A stretch of 64,000 bases of DNA from Bryobacteraceae bacterium. Lineage in GTDB: Bacteria; Acidobacteriota; Terriglobia; Bryobacterales; Bryobacteraceae. A program made the position numbers and the translations under genes. Of this stretch, positions 35,186 through 44,295 are shown in pieces. Location: assembly GCA_041394945.1 (NCBI GenBank), contig JAWKHH010000001.1:1612001-1676000 (forward strand), in the 5' to 3' direction. Under the pieces are notes generated by a model that saw only the letters and a list, made by a program, of their open reading frames with translations, was not told the DNA's origin and ran no database searches. How positions within the stretch are numbered: the first letter of the stretch is position 1; each line of letters begins with the position of its first letter.

Positions 35186-37252
35186 TCACTGAGCCGCGAA
35201 GCGGTCGGCCAGCAGCTTGATGAATAGCCCGCCGACTACGGATCGTGCCTGAAATCCGCGCTGCTTGCCGTCGGTGGTCCAATACCAATCGCTCAATGGG
35301 ACGCGTGTGGGAGTCTCATTCGCGAAACGGTAGGCGCCGCGGCTGAGCGCGACGAAATCCGCCCGGGAATCAGCGAGCGTCGCGGTCCAGAGGATCCAGT
35401 CGAGCTTCGTATAATCGCTGCGCGAATCGAGCGGGAGGCCGAACGGCTTCAGCTTGGTCTTGTAGTAGGCGGCTTCCTTGCGCGCCACCTCTGGAGGAAA
35501 CAGCTTCAGCCCAAGGATCTTGTCCCAGACCAGGTTGTACTTCTGGCTCCATGACCCGGGCCGGTCAAACGTGAGCCGATAGTGATCGCCGTCGTCGGCG
35601 AGTTTCATCCACTCCGTCACCATGCCGCGCGCGAGCTTGTCATAAGCGGTTGCCGTTTCGCTGTACCCGAGTTCGGCGGCCATCCGGCTGTAACAGGCGA
35701 GCGCCACGATCGCCTTCAACGAAAGATTCGCATTGTGCGCCGTGTGCCCGGCGAAGTCGTCGGTGTTGAGCTGATTGTCGGGGTCGAGGCCCTTGTCGCG
35801 CAGGAATTCGGCCCAGCGCGTCACAATCGGCCAATACTCGCGGGCGAGGTCGGTGTTGCCTTGGGCACGTGACAGCGCAGCAAGCGTGATGATCATGTTG
35901 CCGCTCTCTTCCACTGGCATCTGGCGATCCTCGTTGTCCTCGCCGCCGCCGTAGCCTTGGCCGTTGGCAAGCGGGTATTGACCGAGGTCGTGCGGGGCGT
36001 AGGGCCAAGGCCACCGGCCTGACGCGGCGTATTCGAAGATCGGGCGCAGTTCGCCTTCCACCAGTGTTGGGCTCAGGGCAAGAAATAGCGGTGCGCCCGG
36101 ATAGAGAACATCGACCGTCCCGATGCTGCCGTTGGAGAAGTTCTCTTTCGAAAGGTGCAGCGGGCGGCCGGCGGAGTCCGCAACGATCTTGTGCGCGGCG
36201 ATCGCCTGCCGATAAGCGACGGTACAGAGCGCGGCGTACTCGGCGCCGCCAGACTTCACCAGCGCGGCGGTCAGTTCATCGTCGAAGCCAGCGGTGCGCT
36301 TCTCGAGTTCTTCGCGCTGCGCGGCGGCCGTTCGCAGAAGCCACTCCGCGCCGTGGCCGCTGCGACGCCACCAGGGCCGGAGCTTCTGCCTGAAATACTC
36401 GATCGCGTATAGGTCGTCGTATGCCGCGAGGATGTAGCTCGAAACAGGCGCCGCACCGAGGTCGCCGAGATCGGCCGTGATGGCCGCCGTGGCGAGGATG
36501 CGCGACGTCTGCAGCGGCACATCGAGGTCGTGGGAGTCCGCCGGCAGGTCCATCGTGCCGAGCCAGGCGTCGCGACTGCGCGAAGTCGCGCCGATCGTGC
36601 GGACGTTGCCCGGCTCCGCCGGCGCGGCGAGGTAGAAGTGACCCCAATCGATCCGTAAGTTGTCACCGGACTTCGCCAGCATGTTCTGCTCAAGGCTCGC
36701 AAGCCGGATCACTTCGAGATCGCCGATGCGGTGCCGGCTCCACATCGCCTGCTGCTCGGACGTATTGTTGACCAGACGCGAATCCGCATCCAGGTAAAGC
36801 CGAACCCGGTGGCGGCGCCCGTCTGTGGCGCGCACGGACCACAACAGGTACGTCACCGGCCGTGAGAGCACGTCGAGATCGCCGGGGAGCGCCGGCGTGA
36901 GGAAGGTGAGGTCGAGGTGGACGCCGGAGGCTTCGAAGGCGTAAGTCGTGCGAGTCGGGGTGAGCCGGAAGGCGGTCTGCTTCATGGCCGGGATCGTCTC
37001 GGCCCGGCGCGGAAGGCTTCCGATGAATCGGTGTGAGGCGCCATCAATATGCAAGATGCCGGTGAGCGGCTGGTCGGCGCCGGTCCAGTGTTTGGTTGGC
37101 TGATCGGTGAGACTATCGCTGAAGGACCAAATGGAGAAGTAGGGGTCGTGGGCAACCAGCGGGATCGCGGGGGGGCGGATGGGAGCCGCGGTCTGGGCCG
37201 CGAGCGAGGCCACGACGAACAGAATTGGGATCGTGTTGCCCGTTCGTGTCAT
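35186..37252 (-). CDS. Secreted glutaminase A-like (GtaA/DUF4965) protein
   Basis: 688 aa. The signal peptide (about 8-22) is followed by RPPAIPLVAHDPYFSIWS, the conserved N-terminus of GtaA-type proteins. A beta N-domain leads into a helical (alpha/alpha)6-like domain with APHDLGQYPLANGQGYG, EDRQMPVEESGNMIITLAAL and LDWILWTATLA, which are hallmark segments of the DUF4965/DUF1793 family. Some relatives hydrolyse L-glutamine and others may act on glycans; the precise reaction here is uncertain. It lies one base after the methyltransferase gene, in an operon with an amidohydrolase. Confidence 0.87.
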   Translation of the reverse strand: MTRTGNTIPILFVVASLAAQTAAPIRPPAIPLVAHDPYFSIWSFSDSLTDQPTKHWTGADQPLTGILHIDGASHRFIGSLPRRAETIPAMKQTAFRLTPTRTTYAFEASGVHLDLTFLTPALPGDLDVLSRPVTYLLWSVRATDGRRHRVRLYLDADSRLVNNTSEQQAMWSRHRIGDLEVIRLASLEQNMLAKSGDNLRIDWGHFYLAAPAEPGNVRTIGATSRSRDAWLGTMDLPADSHDLDVPLQTSRILATAAITADLGDLGAAPVSSYILAAYDDLYAIEYFRQKLRPWWRRSGHGAEWLLRTAAAQREELEKRTAGFDDELTAALVKSGGAEYAALCTVAYRQAIAAHKIVADSAGRPLHLSKENFSNGSIGTVDVLYPGAPLFLALSPTLVEGELRPIFEYAASGRWPWPYAPHDLGQYPLANGQGYGGGEDNEDRQMPVEESGNMIITLAALSRAQGNTDLAREYWPIVTRWAEFLRDKGLDPDNQLNTDDFAGHTAHNANLSLKAIVALACYSRMAAELGYSETATAYDKLARGMVTEWMKLADDGDHYRLTFDRPGSWSQKYNLVWDKILGLKLFPPEVARKEAAYYKTKLKPFGLPLDSRSDYTKLDWILWTATLADSRADFVALSRGAYRFANETPTRVPLSDWYWTTDGKQRGFQARSVVGGLFIKLLADRFAAQ

Positions 37253-37253
37253 G

Positions 37254-38084
37254 CTATCGGAGGCGTTCCGCGACCCCCATGTGGAACGTGATGCGGCCTT
37301 CCTCCATGTTGCGGGTTACGTTGGCGACCTTGGCCGACATGTCGCCGCCAAGCAGGAGCTGGACTCCGAGCGGCGGAGGGGCGTCCGGCGGCAGGTCACG
37401 GGCGGCTTTGCCTGTAGTCTTGAACCAAGCCACCGAAACGCCGGTCTTGTCGTGCCAGGCGAGGATGCGGAAGCCGGAGCGCTCGAGCAGCGCGCGGAGA
37501 TCATCCGGCGCGACGAGATGGCTGAGTTCGGCATAGTCCGCCCAGTGGACCGGGAAGTGTGGGATCCCGCCGGGGCCGGCCAGGATGTCGTGAAAGGCGA
37601 AGCGTCCGCCGGGTTTGACAATACGCGCAATCTCGCGATAGAGCCCAGGTTTGTCCGCAATGTTCATCTGGGCGTGCTGCGTCCAAGCGACGTCGGCGGA
37701 GGCGTCCGCGAGGGGCATGGCCAGCGCGCTCGCGCAGCGGTATTCGATCTGGCCGTCGAGGCCGGTACGGCGGGTGAGCGCCTCGGCAGTGCTGCAGAAT
37801 TCCGGTGTGAGGTCAATGCCGGTAACGCGGCAACCGCAGCGGGCGGCGAGGAAGCGGGAAGATCCGCCGATACCGCAGCCGACATCGACGACGTGGTCTC
37901 CGCTTTCGAGGCCGGCGAGCGCGGCGAGGTCCTCGGTGGCCTCGCGGCCGCGCATGTGGAATTCGTCGAGCGGCGCCAGATCGTCCACGGTTACCTTAGC
38001 CGGGTCCTTGCCGTGAAGGCGAAGCGCGGCATCCAAACGGTCGAGGAGTCCGGAGACGGTGTAGTGGCTGGCGACGGGGTCCAT
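37254..38084 (-). CDS. Class I SAM-dependent methyltransferase (gamma-tocopherol/sterol-methyltransferase-like)
   Basis: 276 aa. Motif I is HVVDVGCGIGGSSRFLA (about residues 67-83), followed by VTGIDLTPEFCSTAEAL and a post-motif segment AWTQHAQMNIADKPGLYREI. The YRCASALAMPLADASADV stretch matches small-molecule methyltransferases of the Ubie/sterol/tocopherol group. Substrate unknown. I selected ATG 38084 because the upstream open frame continues into the amidohydrolase region without homology. It is separated by one base on each side from the amidohydrolase and glutaminase-like genes, so all are co-transcribed. Confidence 0.86.
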   Translation of the reverse strand: MDPVASHYTVSGLLDRLDAALRLHGKDPAKVTVDDLAPLDEFHMRGREATEDLAALAGLESGDHVVDVGCGIGGSSRFLAARCGCRVTGIDLTPEFCSTAEALTRRTGLDGQIEYRCASALAMPLADASADVAWTQHAQMNIADKPGLYREIARIVKPGGRFAFHDILAGPGGIPHFPVHWADYAELSHLVAPDDLRALLERSGFRILAWHDKTGVSVAWFKTTGKAARDLPPDAPPPLGVQLLLGGDMSAKVANVTRNMEEGRITFHMGVAERLR

Positions 38085-38085
38085 G

Positions 38086-39231
38086 TCAGCCGAGCCCCAG
38101 GACGCGCTTGGCGTTCGCATTGTAGACCTTCTCGAGGATGCCGTCCGGAAGCCCGATCCCGTAGATGCGCCAGCGCCCTTGCGGGGGAACGCGCGCGGGG
38201 GCGTAGTCGAAGTGTTCGTCTTCCGTTTCGAGGAAGCGGTAGTAGATCTGATAGAGCTCGTCGCCAAAAACCTGCTGCGGGTATTCGTGGCCGTTGGGCA
38301 CGGCGTCGGTGCCGAAGAGAATGCGGTCCTGGAATTCGTCAAAGAAACGGCGCGCGGCACGGGGCTGGCGGCCCAGTTCGCCGATACGGGCGCCGATCTC
38401 GACATTCATGTTCGGGTACTTGCGCATGTTCTCGGCGACGTAGCCGAGGTTTTCCGAGTTGCCGACATGGAGGACAACGAACGTGGTCTTGGGGTGGCGG
38501 GCGACGACGCGGAAGCGAGCTTCCTGGAGCTCACGGTCGGATGGGAAATCCTTCCCGTGGAAGGACCAGTCCGGATGGGCGTTCAGTTCCTCGAATCGCT
38601 CGTTAAAGCGGTCAATGGGCGTAAAGAAAGCCTCCGGGTCTGACGTGTGGATGGCCACGGGCATCTTCAGCGCGGCGCAGGCGTCCCACATCGGATCAAA
38701 GCGCTTGTCGTCGACTTTGAGGAGCGCGCCCGTGCGGAAATTCTCGCGGACGACGAGCCCTAGCGACTTCAGCACCTTGAGTCCGCGCGCGCCGTCCTTG
38801 TGCGCCTGGGCGATCTGGTCCGCCTGAAATTTCGGGTAGTTCGGGTCGGCGACCTTTTCGAACCACGGCTGCGTGAACACCGTGAAGCGATCCGGGTGCC
38901 CGGCGAGCGCCTTCACCGAAGCGCGGAGGGCATTGCCGTAGCCGCCGGTCAGATGCACCATCCGGGCGATGTTGCGTCGATCCATGACGGCGAGGAGGTC
39001 GGCGGGTGGAAGGATCAGCTTGCCGTCGCCCCAACCAAGGTGGGTGTGGATGTCGATGACAGGGAACCTGGCGCGGGGAACGTTGGATTCCTTGACGTGG
39101 AGCATCGACTTGGGCTCGTACTGGGGAAGGTCGAGCGGCTGGGGTTTGGGCTGCGCCCCGCGACGCTGCGGGAAAGCGGAACGCGTGGCAAGGGCGGCGG
39201 GTATCAGAGGGAGAAAACGTCGGCGAACCAT
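38086..39231 (-). CDS. Exported amidohydrolase-2 family protein
   Basis: 381 aa. The N-terminus MVRRRFLPLIPAALATRSAF is a twin-arginine-like signal. The barrel metal site begins with FPVIDIHTHLGWGDG (HxH), continues through MPVAIHTSDPEAF and FVVLHVGNSENLGY, and ends with the Asp in RILFGTDAVPNG. These match the amidohydrolase-2 group, which includes decarboxylases and lactonases. It is the first gene of the four-gene operon that continues with methyltransferase, GtaA-like glutaminase and the 81-residue protein. Confidence 0.88.
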   Translation of the reverse strand: MVRRRFLPLIPAALATRSAFPQRRGAQPKPQPLDLPQYEPKSMLHVKESNVPRARFPVIDIHTHLGWGDGKLILPPADLLAVMDRRNIARMVHLTGGYGNALRASVKALAGHPDRFTVFTQPWFEKVADPNYPKFQADQIAQAHKDGARGLKVLKSLGLVVRENFRTGALLKVDDKRFDPMWDACAALKMPVAIHTSDPEAFFTPIDRFNERFEELNAHPDWSFHGKDFPSDRELQEARFRVVARHPKTTFVVLHVGNSENLGYVAENMRKYPNMNVEIGARIGELGRQPRAARRFFDEFQDRILFGTDAVPNGHEYPQQVFGDELYQIYYRFLETEDEHFDYAPARVPPQGRWRIYGIGLPDGILEKVYNANAKRVLGLG

Positions 39232-39310
39232 AACGTTGCCATCTTAGCAGCGGCGCTCCGCTCAGCAACGCGATGGAGCGGCTCAACCGGGCTCGAATCC
39301 CAGTAAACAG

Positions 39311-39483
39311 ATGGCAGCGAAGGTTCGCGACTTGATCTCGCTGATCGAATCCGGGGGCTGGGCGGCGTGAGAACGACTGGGAGCCCCAGGGACATTAAGC
39401 AAGCGAGCAACCCCAACGTAGTCACGGTGAGCCGCAGTTCGGCGATCCGATCCCGGAGCCATCGGGTGTTGCCGGTGAGGTAG
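39311..39483 (+). pseudogene. hicA: Decayed HicA-type mRNA interferase toxin
   Basis: The ATG at 39311 opens MAAKVRDLISLIESGGW, a clear HicA N-terminus, but hits TGA at 39368. In the -1 frame from 39367 the homology resumes as VRTTGSPRDIKQASNPNVVTVS, matching the HicA core normally written G-S-H-R-Q; the catalytic His is Pro here. One missing base joins the two parts. No HicB partner is seen on either side. It lies in the 305-base gap between the amidohydrolase and flgL genes. Confidence 0.7.
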
Positions 39484-39536
39484 AGATCACGACGGCGTGG
39501 GCGCCCCGGCTCCAGAGCCGGCGGCGCGACCGTTCT

Positions 39537-40445
39537 TCAGCCGAGGTAATCAAAAAGAGTCTTGCGCGGACGCGCGGCCTGTGCGGACAACGCCGCATCC
39601 CGCTGGAACGAGGCCTGCTGCAGTTCGACGATGGCTTGCGTGATGTCGGCGTCTTCCACTTCCGCGATCCGGGTCTGCACCTGCACGGCCTGTCGCGAGG
39701 CGAAGTCGGAGGCAGCGTTGACCTGGGCCTGCACGCCGCCGTACCAGGCGAGTTGATCGTTCAAATGCGTATTGGCGGACTTGAGCGCTGAGAGCGCCGC
39801 GCCGATGGCGTCCACGTCGTTGGACCGCAGGGCCAGGCGAGCGGCATTGGCGGCGTCGAAGACGTTGGCCCCCGGCGCGTCCTGGTTGTCAAAGATCTGC
39901 TCAGCGGTGCGGGCAAGGGCGAAGCGAGTACCGTTGGGGTGTTGGATTTGCCGTGTGGCGGGCGTACCGGCATAATCGCTGGCCGGGTCGTCGAGCGTGA
40001 GGTCAACGGTGTACGGCGGATCCTGGTCGGCATCGCCGGAGAAGATGTAACGGCCCTCGATCTGCGATTGGGCGATGCTGACGAGCTGGCCGAGCAGAAC
40101 CTCAACCTCGCCGGCGAGGGTCTCGCGAGCTTGCGGCGTCGCAAAGTCAGAACCGCCCTGAACGGTCAGCGATTGGATCCGCTCGAGGACGTCAACGGCT
40201 TGCGAAAGCGCCGATTCAGCCGTCCCAACCTCGGCTTTCACGCGGCCGATGTTCGTCTGTATCTGTTGGACCGAGGCCAGTTCGCTACGAAGCGATAGCA
40301 GATGTCCCACTTGGTCCGGGGCGTCGGAAAGCGTATTGATCCGTTTTCCCGTAGCCACCTGTCTCTGCGCGCGGTCCAGCCGCGACGAGATCTGCGCCAG
40401 ATCGTTCAGGAATTGTTCGGATTGAGAGTCGGGGCCGCGGATCAT
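39537..40445 (-). CDS. flgL: Flagellar hook-filament junction protein FlgL (hook-associated protein 3)
   Basis: 302 aa. The N-terminal D0/D1 helix contains SSRLDRAQRQVATGKRINTLSDAP, aligning with the flagellin/FlgL consensus; the C-terminal helix has ITQAIVELQQASFQRDAAL and ends KTLFDYLG, both diagnostic. The middle has IEGRYIFSGDADQDPPYTVD, the usual FlgL loop. It would form the junction between hook and filament. No other flagellar gene is in the window, so it is an orphan here. I chose ATG 40445 because it places the N-terminus correctly; longer starts would run into the divergent sulfatase gene. Confidence 0.9.
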   Translation of the reverse strand: MIRGPDSQSEQFLNDLAQISSRLDRAQRQVATGKRINTLSDAPDQVGHLLSLRSELASVQQIQTNIGRVKAEVGTAESALSQAVDVLERIQSLTVQGGSDFATPQARETLAGEVEVLLGQLVSIAQSQIEGRYIFSGDADQDPPYTVDLTLDDPASDYAGTPATRQIQHPNGTRFALARTAEQIFDNQDAPGANVFDAANAARLALRSNDVDAIGAALSALKSANTHLNDQLAWYGGVQAQVNAASDFASRQAVQVQTRIAEVEDADITQAIVELQQASFQRDAALSAQAARPRKTLFDYLG

Positions 40446-40509
40446 CCTACTGAGCTTATCGGCCAGCGGAGGCCACACGATGAGCCGCATGGTATGCTTT
40501 CCGGAAATC

Positions 40510-42111
40510 ATGAACCGGAGATCGTTCCTTTCCACGATTGCGGCCGCGGCGCACCCCACGGCGCGCGCCCAGCCCCACCGCCCCAACATCCTCCTCATCA
40601 TGGCCGACGACATGGGATTCTCCGACCTCGGCTGCTACGGCGGCGAAATCTCCACCCCGAACATCGACGCTCTCGCCAAACGCGGCGTCCGCTTCCGCCA
40701 GTTTTACAACACCGCTCGCTGCTGCCCCACCCGCGCCTCGTTGATGACCGGCCTCTATGCGCACCAGGCCGGCGTCGGCCACATGGTGGATACGCCGAAA
40801 CCCTGGACGGCCTACAAGGGCGATCTTAGCCCTAACTCTGTCACCATCGCCGAAGCCCTGAAACCGGCCGGCTACCGCACCTACATGTCCGGCAAGTGGC
40901 ACGTCACGCCGGTGAACGATTCGAAGCACAACTGGCCGCGCCAGCGCGGGTTCGACCGCTTCTTTGGCACCATCCACGGCGCCGGCAGCTTCTTTGATCC
41001 CGTCACCCTCACCCGCGACAATGAACCGATCCAGGCCGGCAAGGACTTCTACTACACCGACGCTATCGCCGACAACGCCGCCGCCTGCATCCGCGATCAT
41101 GCCTCGGCCAACGCCGATGCTCCGTTCTTCCTCTACTGCGCGTTCACCTCTCCCCACTGGCCGCTCCACGCGCTGGCGAACGACATCGCCAAATACAAGG
41201 GGCGCTACGAACAAGGCTGGGACGCCCTCCGCGCCGAACGGCGCCAGCGCATGATCCAAATGGGCATCGTCGACAAGCGGTGGCCGATCACGCCGCGCGA
41301 CCCGAGCGTCCCGGCTTGGGCCGACGCGCCGAATAAGGAGTGGCAGGAGCGCCGGATGGAAGTCTACGCGGCGCAGGTGGATCGCATGGACCAGGGCATC
41401 GGCCGGATTGTGGCCGAACTCAAGCACAACGGCGCTTTCGACAACACCCTCATCCTGTTCCTGGCCGACAACGGCGGGTGCGCCGAGGAGTTGGGCCCCA
41501 ACGGGCGCGGCCGGCATTTTCCCCAGCAGCGCCGCGATGGCGGTCCGGTGGCGCTCGGCAACGATCCCTCGCGAATGCCGGGCGGAGAGGATACCTACCA
41601 GAGCTATGGGACGCCGTGGGCGAACGCTTCGAATACGCCTTTCCGCTTATACAAACACTGGGTACACGAAGGCGGCATCTCGACGCCTTTCATCGCGCAT
41701 TGGCCGGGGCAGATGCGCGAGGGCAGGATGACCGATTCACCTGGCCATCTGGTGGACGTCATGGCCACGTGCTGCGACGTCGGCGGCGCGAAGTACCCGG
41801 AGACGCGCGTGGGCGAACCGGTCACCCCGGCCGAGGGCACATCGCTGACGCCGGCCTTCTCCGGCCGCCGGCTGCCGGAGCGCGAGATCTACTGGGAGCA
41901 CGAAGGCAATCGGGCGATTCGCGCCGGGGACTGGAAGCTCGTCTCGCGGCATCCGGGAACTTGGGAGTTGTACAACATGCCGGCGGACCGCACGGAACTC
42001 CGGGACCTCTCCGGGAGCGAGCCGGGGCGCGTAGCCGCCATGACCGCGAAGTGGGACGCTTGGGCGAAGCGCGTGGGCGTCGAGGATTGGGAGAAGGTCC
42101 GGCGCGGGTAG
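40510..42111 (+). CDS. Exported arylsulfatase (type I, formylglycine)
   Basis: 533 aa from ATG 40510, which gives MNRRSFLSTIAAAAHPTARA, a twin-arginine-like signal. The type I sulfatase features are intact: NILLIMADDMGFSDLGCYGG (DD metal ligands) and the formylglycine motif C-C-P-T-R followed by ASLMTG. GKWHV and LFLADNGGCAEEL supply the remaining active-site residues. It hydrolyses sulfate esters outside the cytoplasm after Cys maturation by a formylglycine- or anaerobic-type maturase not seen here. Relatives often act on polysaccharide or small aryl sulfates. It ends 4 bases from the convergent csm5 gene. An in-frame ATG at 40480 is less likely. Confidence 0.93.
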   Translation: MNRRSFLSTIAAAAHPTARAQPHRPNILLIMADDMGFSDLGCYGGEISTPNIDALAKRGVRFRQFYNTARCCPTRASLMTGLYAHQAGVGHMVDTPKPWTAYKGDLSPNSVTIAEALKPAGYRTYMSGKWHVTPVNDSKHNWPRQRGFDRFFGTIHGAGSFFDPVTLTRDNEPIQAGKDFYYTDAIADNAAACIRDHASANADAPFFLYCAFTSPHWPLHALANDIAKYKGRYEQGWDALRAERRQRMIQMGIVDKRWPITPRDPSVPAWADAPNKEWQERRMEVYAAQVDRMDQGIGRIVAELKHNGAFDNTLILFLADNGGCAEELGPNGRGRHFPQQRRDGGPVALGNDPSRMPGGEDTYQSYGTPWANASNTPFRLYKHWVHEGGISTPFIAHWPGQMREGRMTDSPGHLVDVMATCCDVGGAKYPETRVGEPVTPAEGTSLTPAFSGRRLPEREIYWEHEGNRAIRAGDWKLVSRHPGTWELYNMPADRTELRDLSGSEPGRVAAMTAKWDAWAKRVGVEDWEKVRRG

Positions 42112-42115
42112 CCGC

Positions 42116-43276
42116 TCAGGCCACGGCGAGCCACACCCAACCAGGCAGCGTCGCCGGCTGCCCCTGTTCGAAAACCACCTGGCGGGTCTTTGGAAAGGGC
42201 ATCCCGGTGCGTACCGCCCGCGAGTAGAAGGGAAGGTCGGCCATCACCTTGCGAAAAACGGGGTCAGCCACTTTCGGCCACGCCGTCTTGCCCAACAGTC
42301 CTCCCCCCCAGCCGATGGAGAGCAGGCACGCGGATCCCGTCTCCCGCGCTTCGCCGAGCTTGGTTTGCAGCGCCTGAATGCCGGCGGCAAGACGCGTAAG
42401 GCCCGTCACCTCGGCGAAGCCGCGATGATGCGCGAGCGCGATTTCCGCGTACCGGTTCGCCGCGGCGAACAGCGCTCGCCGGTCGTAGCCCTTCTTCCAC
42501 CCGAGGTTGCGAACGGTATGATTCGCCCGGTAGAATTCGCGCTCGGTCCAATCGCCCTCGAACACGGATCCGCGCGTGGCCATCTCCGCGAAAATAGCGC
42601 CGGCGTCGTTAGCGCGATTGGCTTCCACCGATCCGCGCATCGGATGCTTCCAACCCAGCGCCATGCGGCCCTTGTTGTCGACGAGCTTGGCGGTCCGCAC
42701 CAGATGCACCTTGAAGCGCTCGGCGCCGCCACCCGAATCGCCGATGGCGAGCGCTTTTAGCGGATCGAGCCCCGCCGGTCCTGATGTGCCGCCCATCACC
42801 CGCTGCTCAAGCGCCTCACCAAGCCGCCGCCGCGTGACCTCGTGCGTCTGTTCGAGCGTGGCGATGCCAGCCTCTTCAACCGCTTCCGCCACGGCCGTGG
42901 TCCTCAGGGCTCCGCGGAGCGCGCTGCCCGGAAGATAGGCGCCGTTATGGTTGCGGGCGAAGGTGGGGATGAAGCAGTCCTCGGCGCGAAGCCGGTTCCA
43001 GTGCTCGGTGAGCGAACTGTGCTCAAACGGGATGCGCCGTTCGGCGAAGTTCTGCGCGAAGCCGCCCCAACTGGCGAAATCCAGGCGGTCCGCGCGCTTT
43101 ACCTGAGTGAGGTAACTGTCGAGGCGCGGGCCCTTGGCGAGCAGCTTGAAGATCCGCCGCTGGTCGAGCACGTTTACCTGGTCCTTCCAGACCATATAAT
43201 CGATCGGCGACAGCGCGGACCCGTCTCCAACCAGAACCGGAGTCAGGCAGGTTACCGTATAGCGGCCGTGGCTCAT
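42116..43276 (-). CDS. csm5: Type III-A CRISPR effector subunit Csm5
   Basis: 386 aa RAMP protein. Opens with SHGRYTVTCLTPVLVGDGSA, the Csm5 strand plus Gly-loop arrangement, then SPIDYMVW and the conserved AYLPGSALRGALRTT. The helical middle is followed by a C-terminal LLSIGWGGGLLGKTAWP glycine-rich loop, another RAMP signature. Csm5 caps the 3' end of the crRNA in the Csm complex. ATG 43276 overlaps the csm4 stop by four bases (ATGA), so translation is coupled. It is the last gene of the operon and converges with the sulfatase gene. The open frame upstream of this ATG is an antisense shadow of csm4. Confidence 0.93.
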   Translation of the reverse strand: MSHGRYTVTCLTPVLVGDGSALSPIDYMVWKDQVNVLDQRRIFKLLAKGPRLDSYLTQVKRADRLDFASWGGFAQNFAERRIPFEHSSLTEHWNRLRAEDCFIPTFARNHNGAYLPGSALRGALRTTAVAEAVEEAGIATLEQTHEVTRRRLGEALEQRVMGGTSGPAGLDPLKALAIGDSGGGAERFKVHLVRTAKLVDNKGRMALGWKHPMRGSVEANRANDAGAIFAEMATRGSVFEGDWTEREFYRANHTVRNLGWKKGYDRRALFAAANRYAEIALAHHRGFAEVTGLTRLAAGIQALQTKLGEARETGSACLLSIGWGGGLLGKTAWPKVADPVFRKVMADLPFYSRAVRTGMPFPKTRQVVFEQGQPATLPGWVWLAVA

Positions 43277-44289
43277 GCCGACACCTTCAGCGGTAGTTCC
43301 GTGGTGACGGCGAAGCCTGCGCGGTACACCGGGTGCCCGAAGCCATCCGGCGCAACGTCGGCGGCGCGCCCGCGCGGCACAGCGGTCGAGGCAAGCAGCG
43401 CGCCCTCGCCGATCATGCGAAGCTCCTTCTTTTCTGCGCCCCATCCAGCCCGGCTTTCTACGCGGCCGCCGCGGTCGAACACCCGGTAGGAGCCGCGCGA
43501 CCAATCGATGCCATCGGCCGGAGCCGGATTGTAGAGCGACAACAGCCAGTGGCCCGTCTCGGACGGTTCCGCCGAGGTGGCCGCGGCCAACTCGTTGTTG
43601 TGGCCGAAGAGAAGGCTCCGCGTGTCGCCTTTGGAGACGCGTTCGATGACGAAACCTCCCCAGCCCTTGCTCCGCCCGCCGCCCAGGCCGGTGTCGGCGA
43701 GCAGGCGGAGGCAAGCCTCAATGCGCGATTGCCAGGGGCCCGCGGGATCGGCGAACTGCGCGATCCCCCAGAGTCGGCAGTCGCCATGAAATTCGATGCA
43801 GGCGGAGTGATGGACCTCCACTCCGTCGCCGAGCCGGTCAACGGCCGCATGCGAACGGAGCGCGGAGCAAAAGAGCCCGGCATTGAGGCGGCTGCCGCGC
43901 TTCAGCAGGCAATGGCTGTCGCCCTCGAGCTCCCAGCTATCGTCGCTGAAGGCCTTTCCCGTGGCAAGCGCGGCGATCAATCGCACCGGGATGAGCGTTG
44001 CCGCGCGAGAACGTGCAGCGCCGGGAACGGGCCACAGGTTCGCCGGGGGCGGCGCCAGCAGGTCGCCCTGGAAGGCGGGAAACAGCGAGCTGATCCGCAC
44101 CGCCGGGTCGCCTTCGGCGCGGGCCGTCGCATCGAGCCACTCGTCCAGCCAGCCGAGCGATCCCATCGCCGAGCACACGGCGCCATAGAGGGCGTCGCTC
44201 GGGAAGATGCGGCCGGTTTCGGCGCGCGCGCCGGCGCCGATCCGCCATGGGCCGACGGGCCGAAGCTGAAATTGGAGAGCGGTGCTCAT
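43273..44289 (-). CDS. csm4: Type III-A CRISPR effector subunit Csm4
   Basis: 338 aa RAMP protein. The N-terminal beta-strand with PVGPWRIGAG and RIFPSDALYGAVCSAMGSL matches Csm4; the glycine-rich loop at about 199-213 reads DTGLGGGRSKGWGGF. Csm4 binds the 5' handle of the crRNA and contacts Cas10 at the base of the complex. The spacing to csm3 is six bases and the ATGA overlap with csm5 shows a single transcript. Length is close to the family norm of about 300-340 residues. Confidence 0.93.
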   Translation of the reverse strand: MSTALQFQLRPVGPWRIGAGARAETGRIFPSDALYGAVCSAMGSLGWLDEWLDATARAEGDPAVRISSLFPAFQGDLLAPPPANLWPVPGAARSRAATLIPVRLIAALATGKAFSDDSWELEGDSHCLLKRGSRLNAGLFCSALRSHAAVDRLGDGVEVHHSACIEFHGDCRLWGIAQFADPAGPWQSRIEACLRLLADTGLGGGRSKGWGGFVIERVSKGDTRSLLFGHNNELAAATSAEPSETGHWLLSLYNPAPADGIDWSRGSYRVFDRGGRVESRAGWGAEKKELRMIGEGALLASTAVPRGRAADVAPDGFGHPVYRAGFAVTTELPLKVSA

Positions 44290-44295
44290 GCGGTC

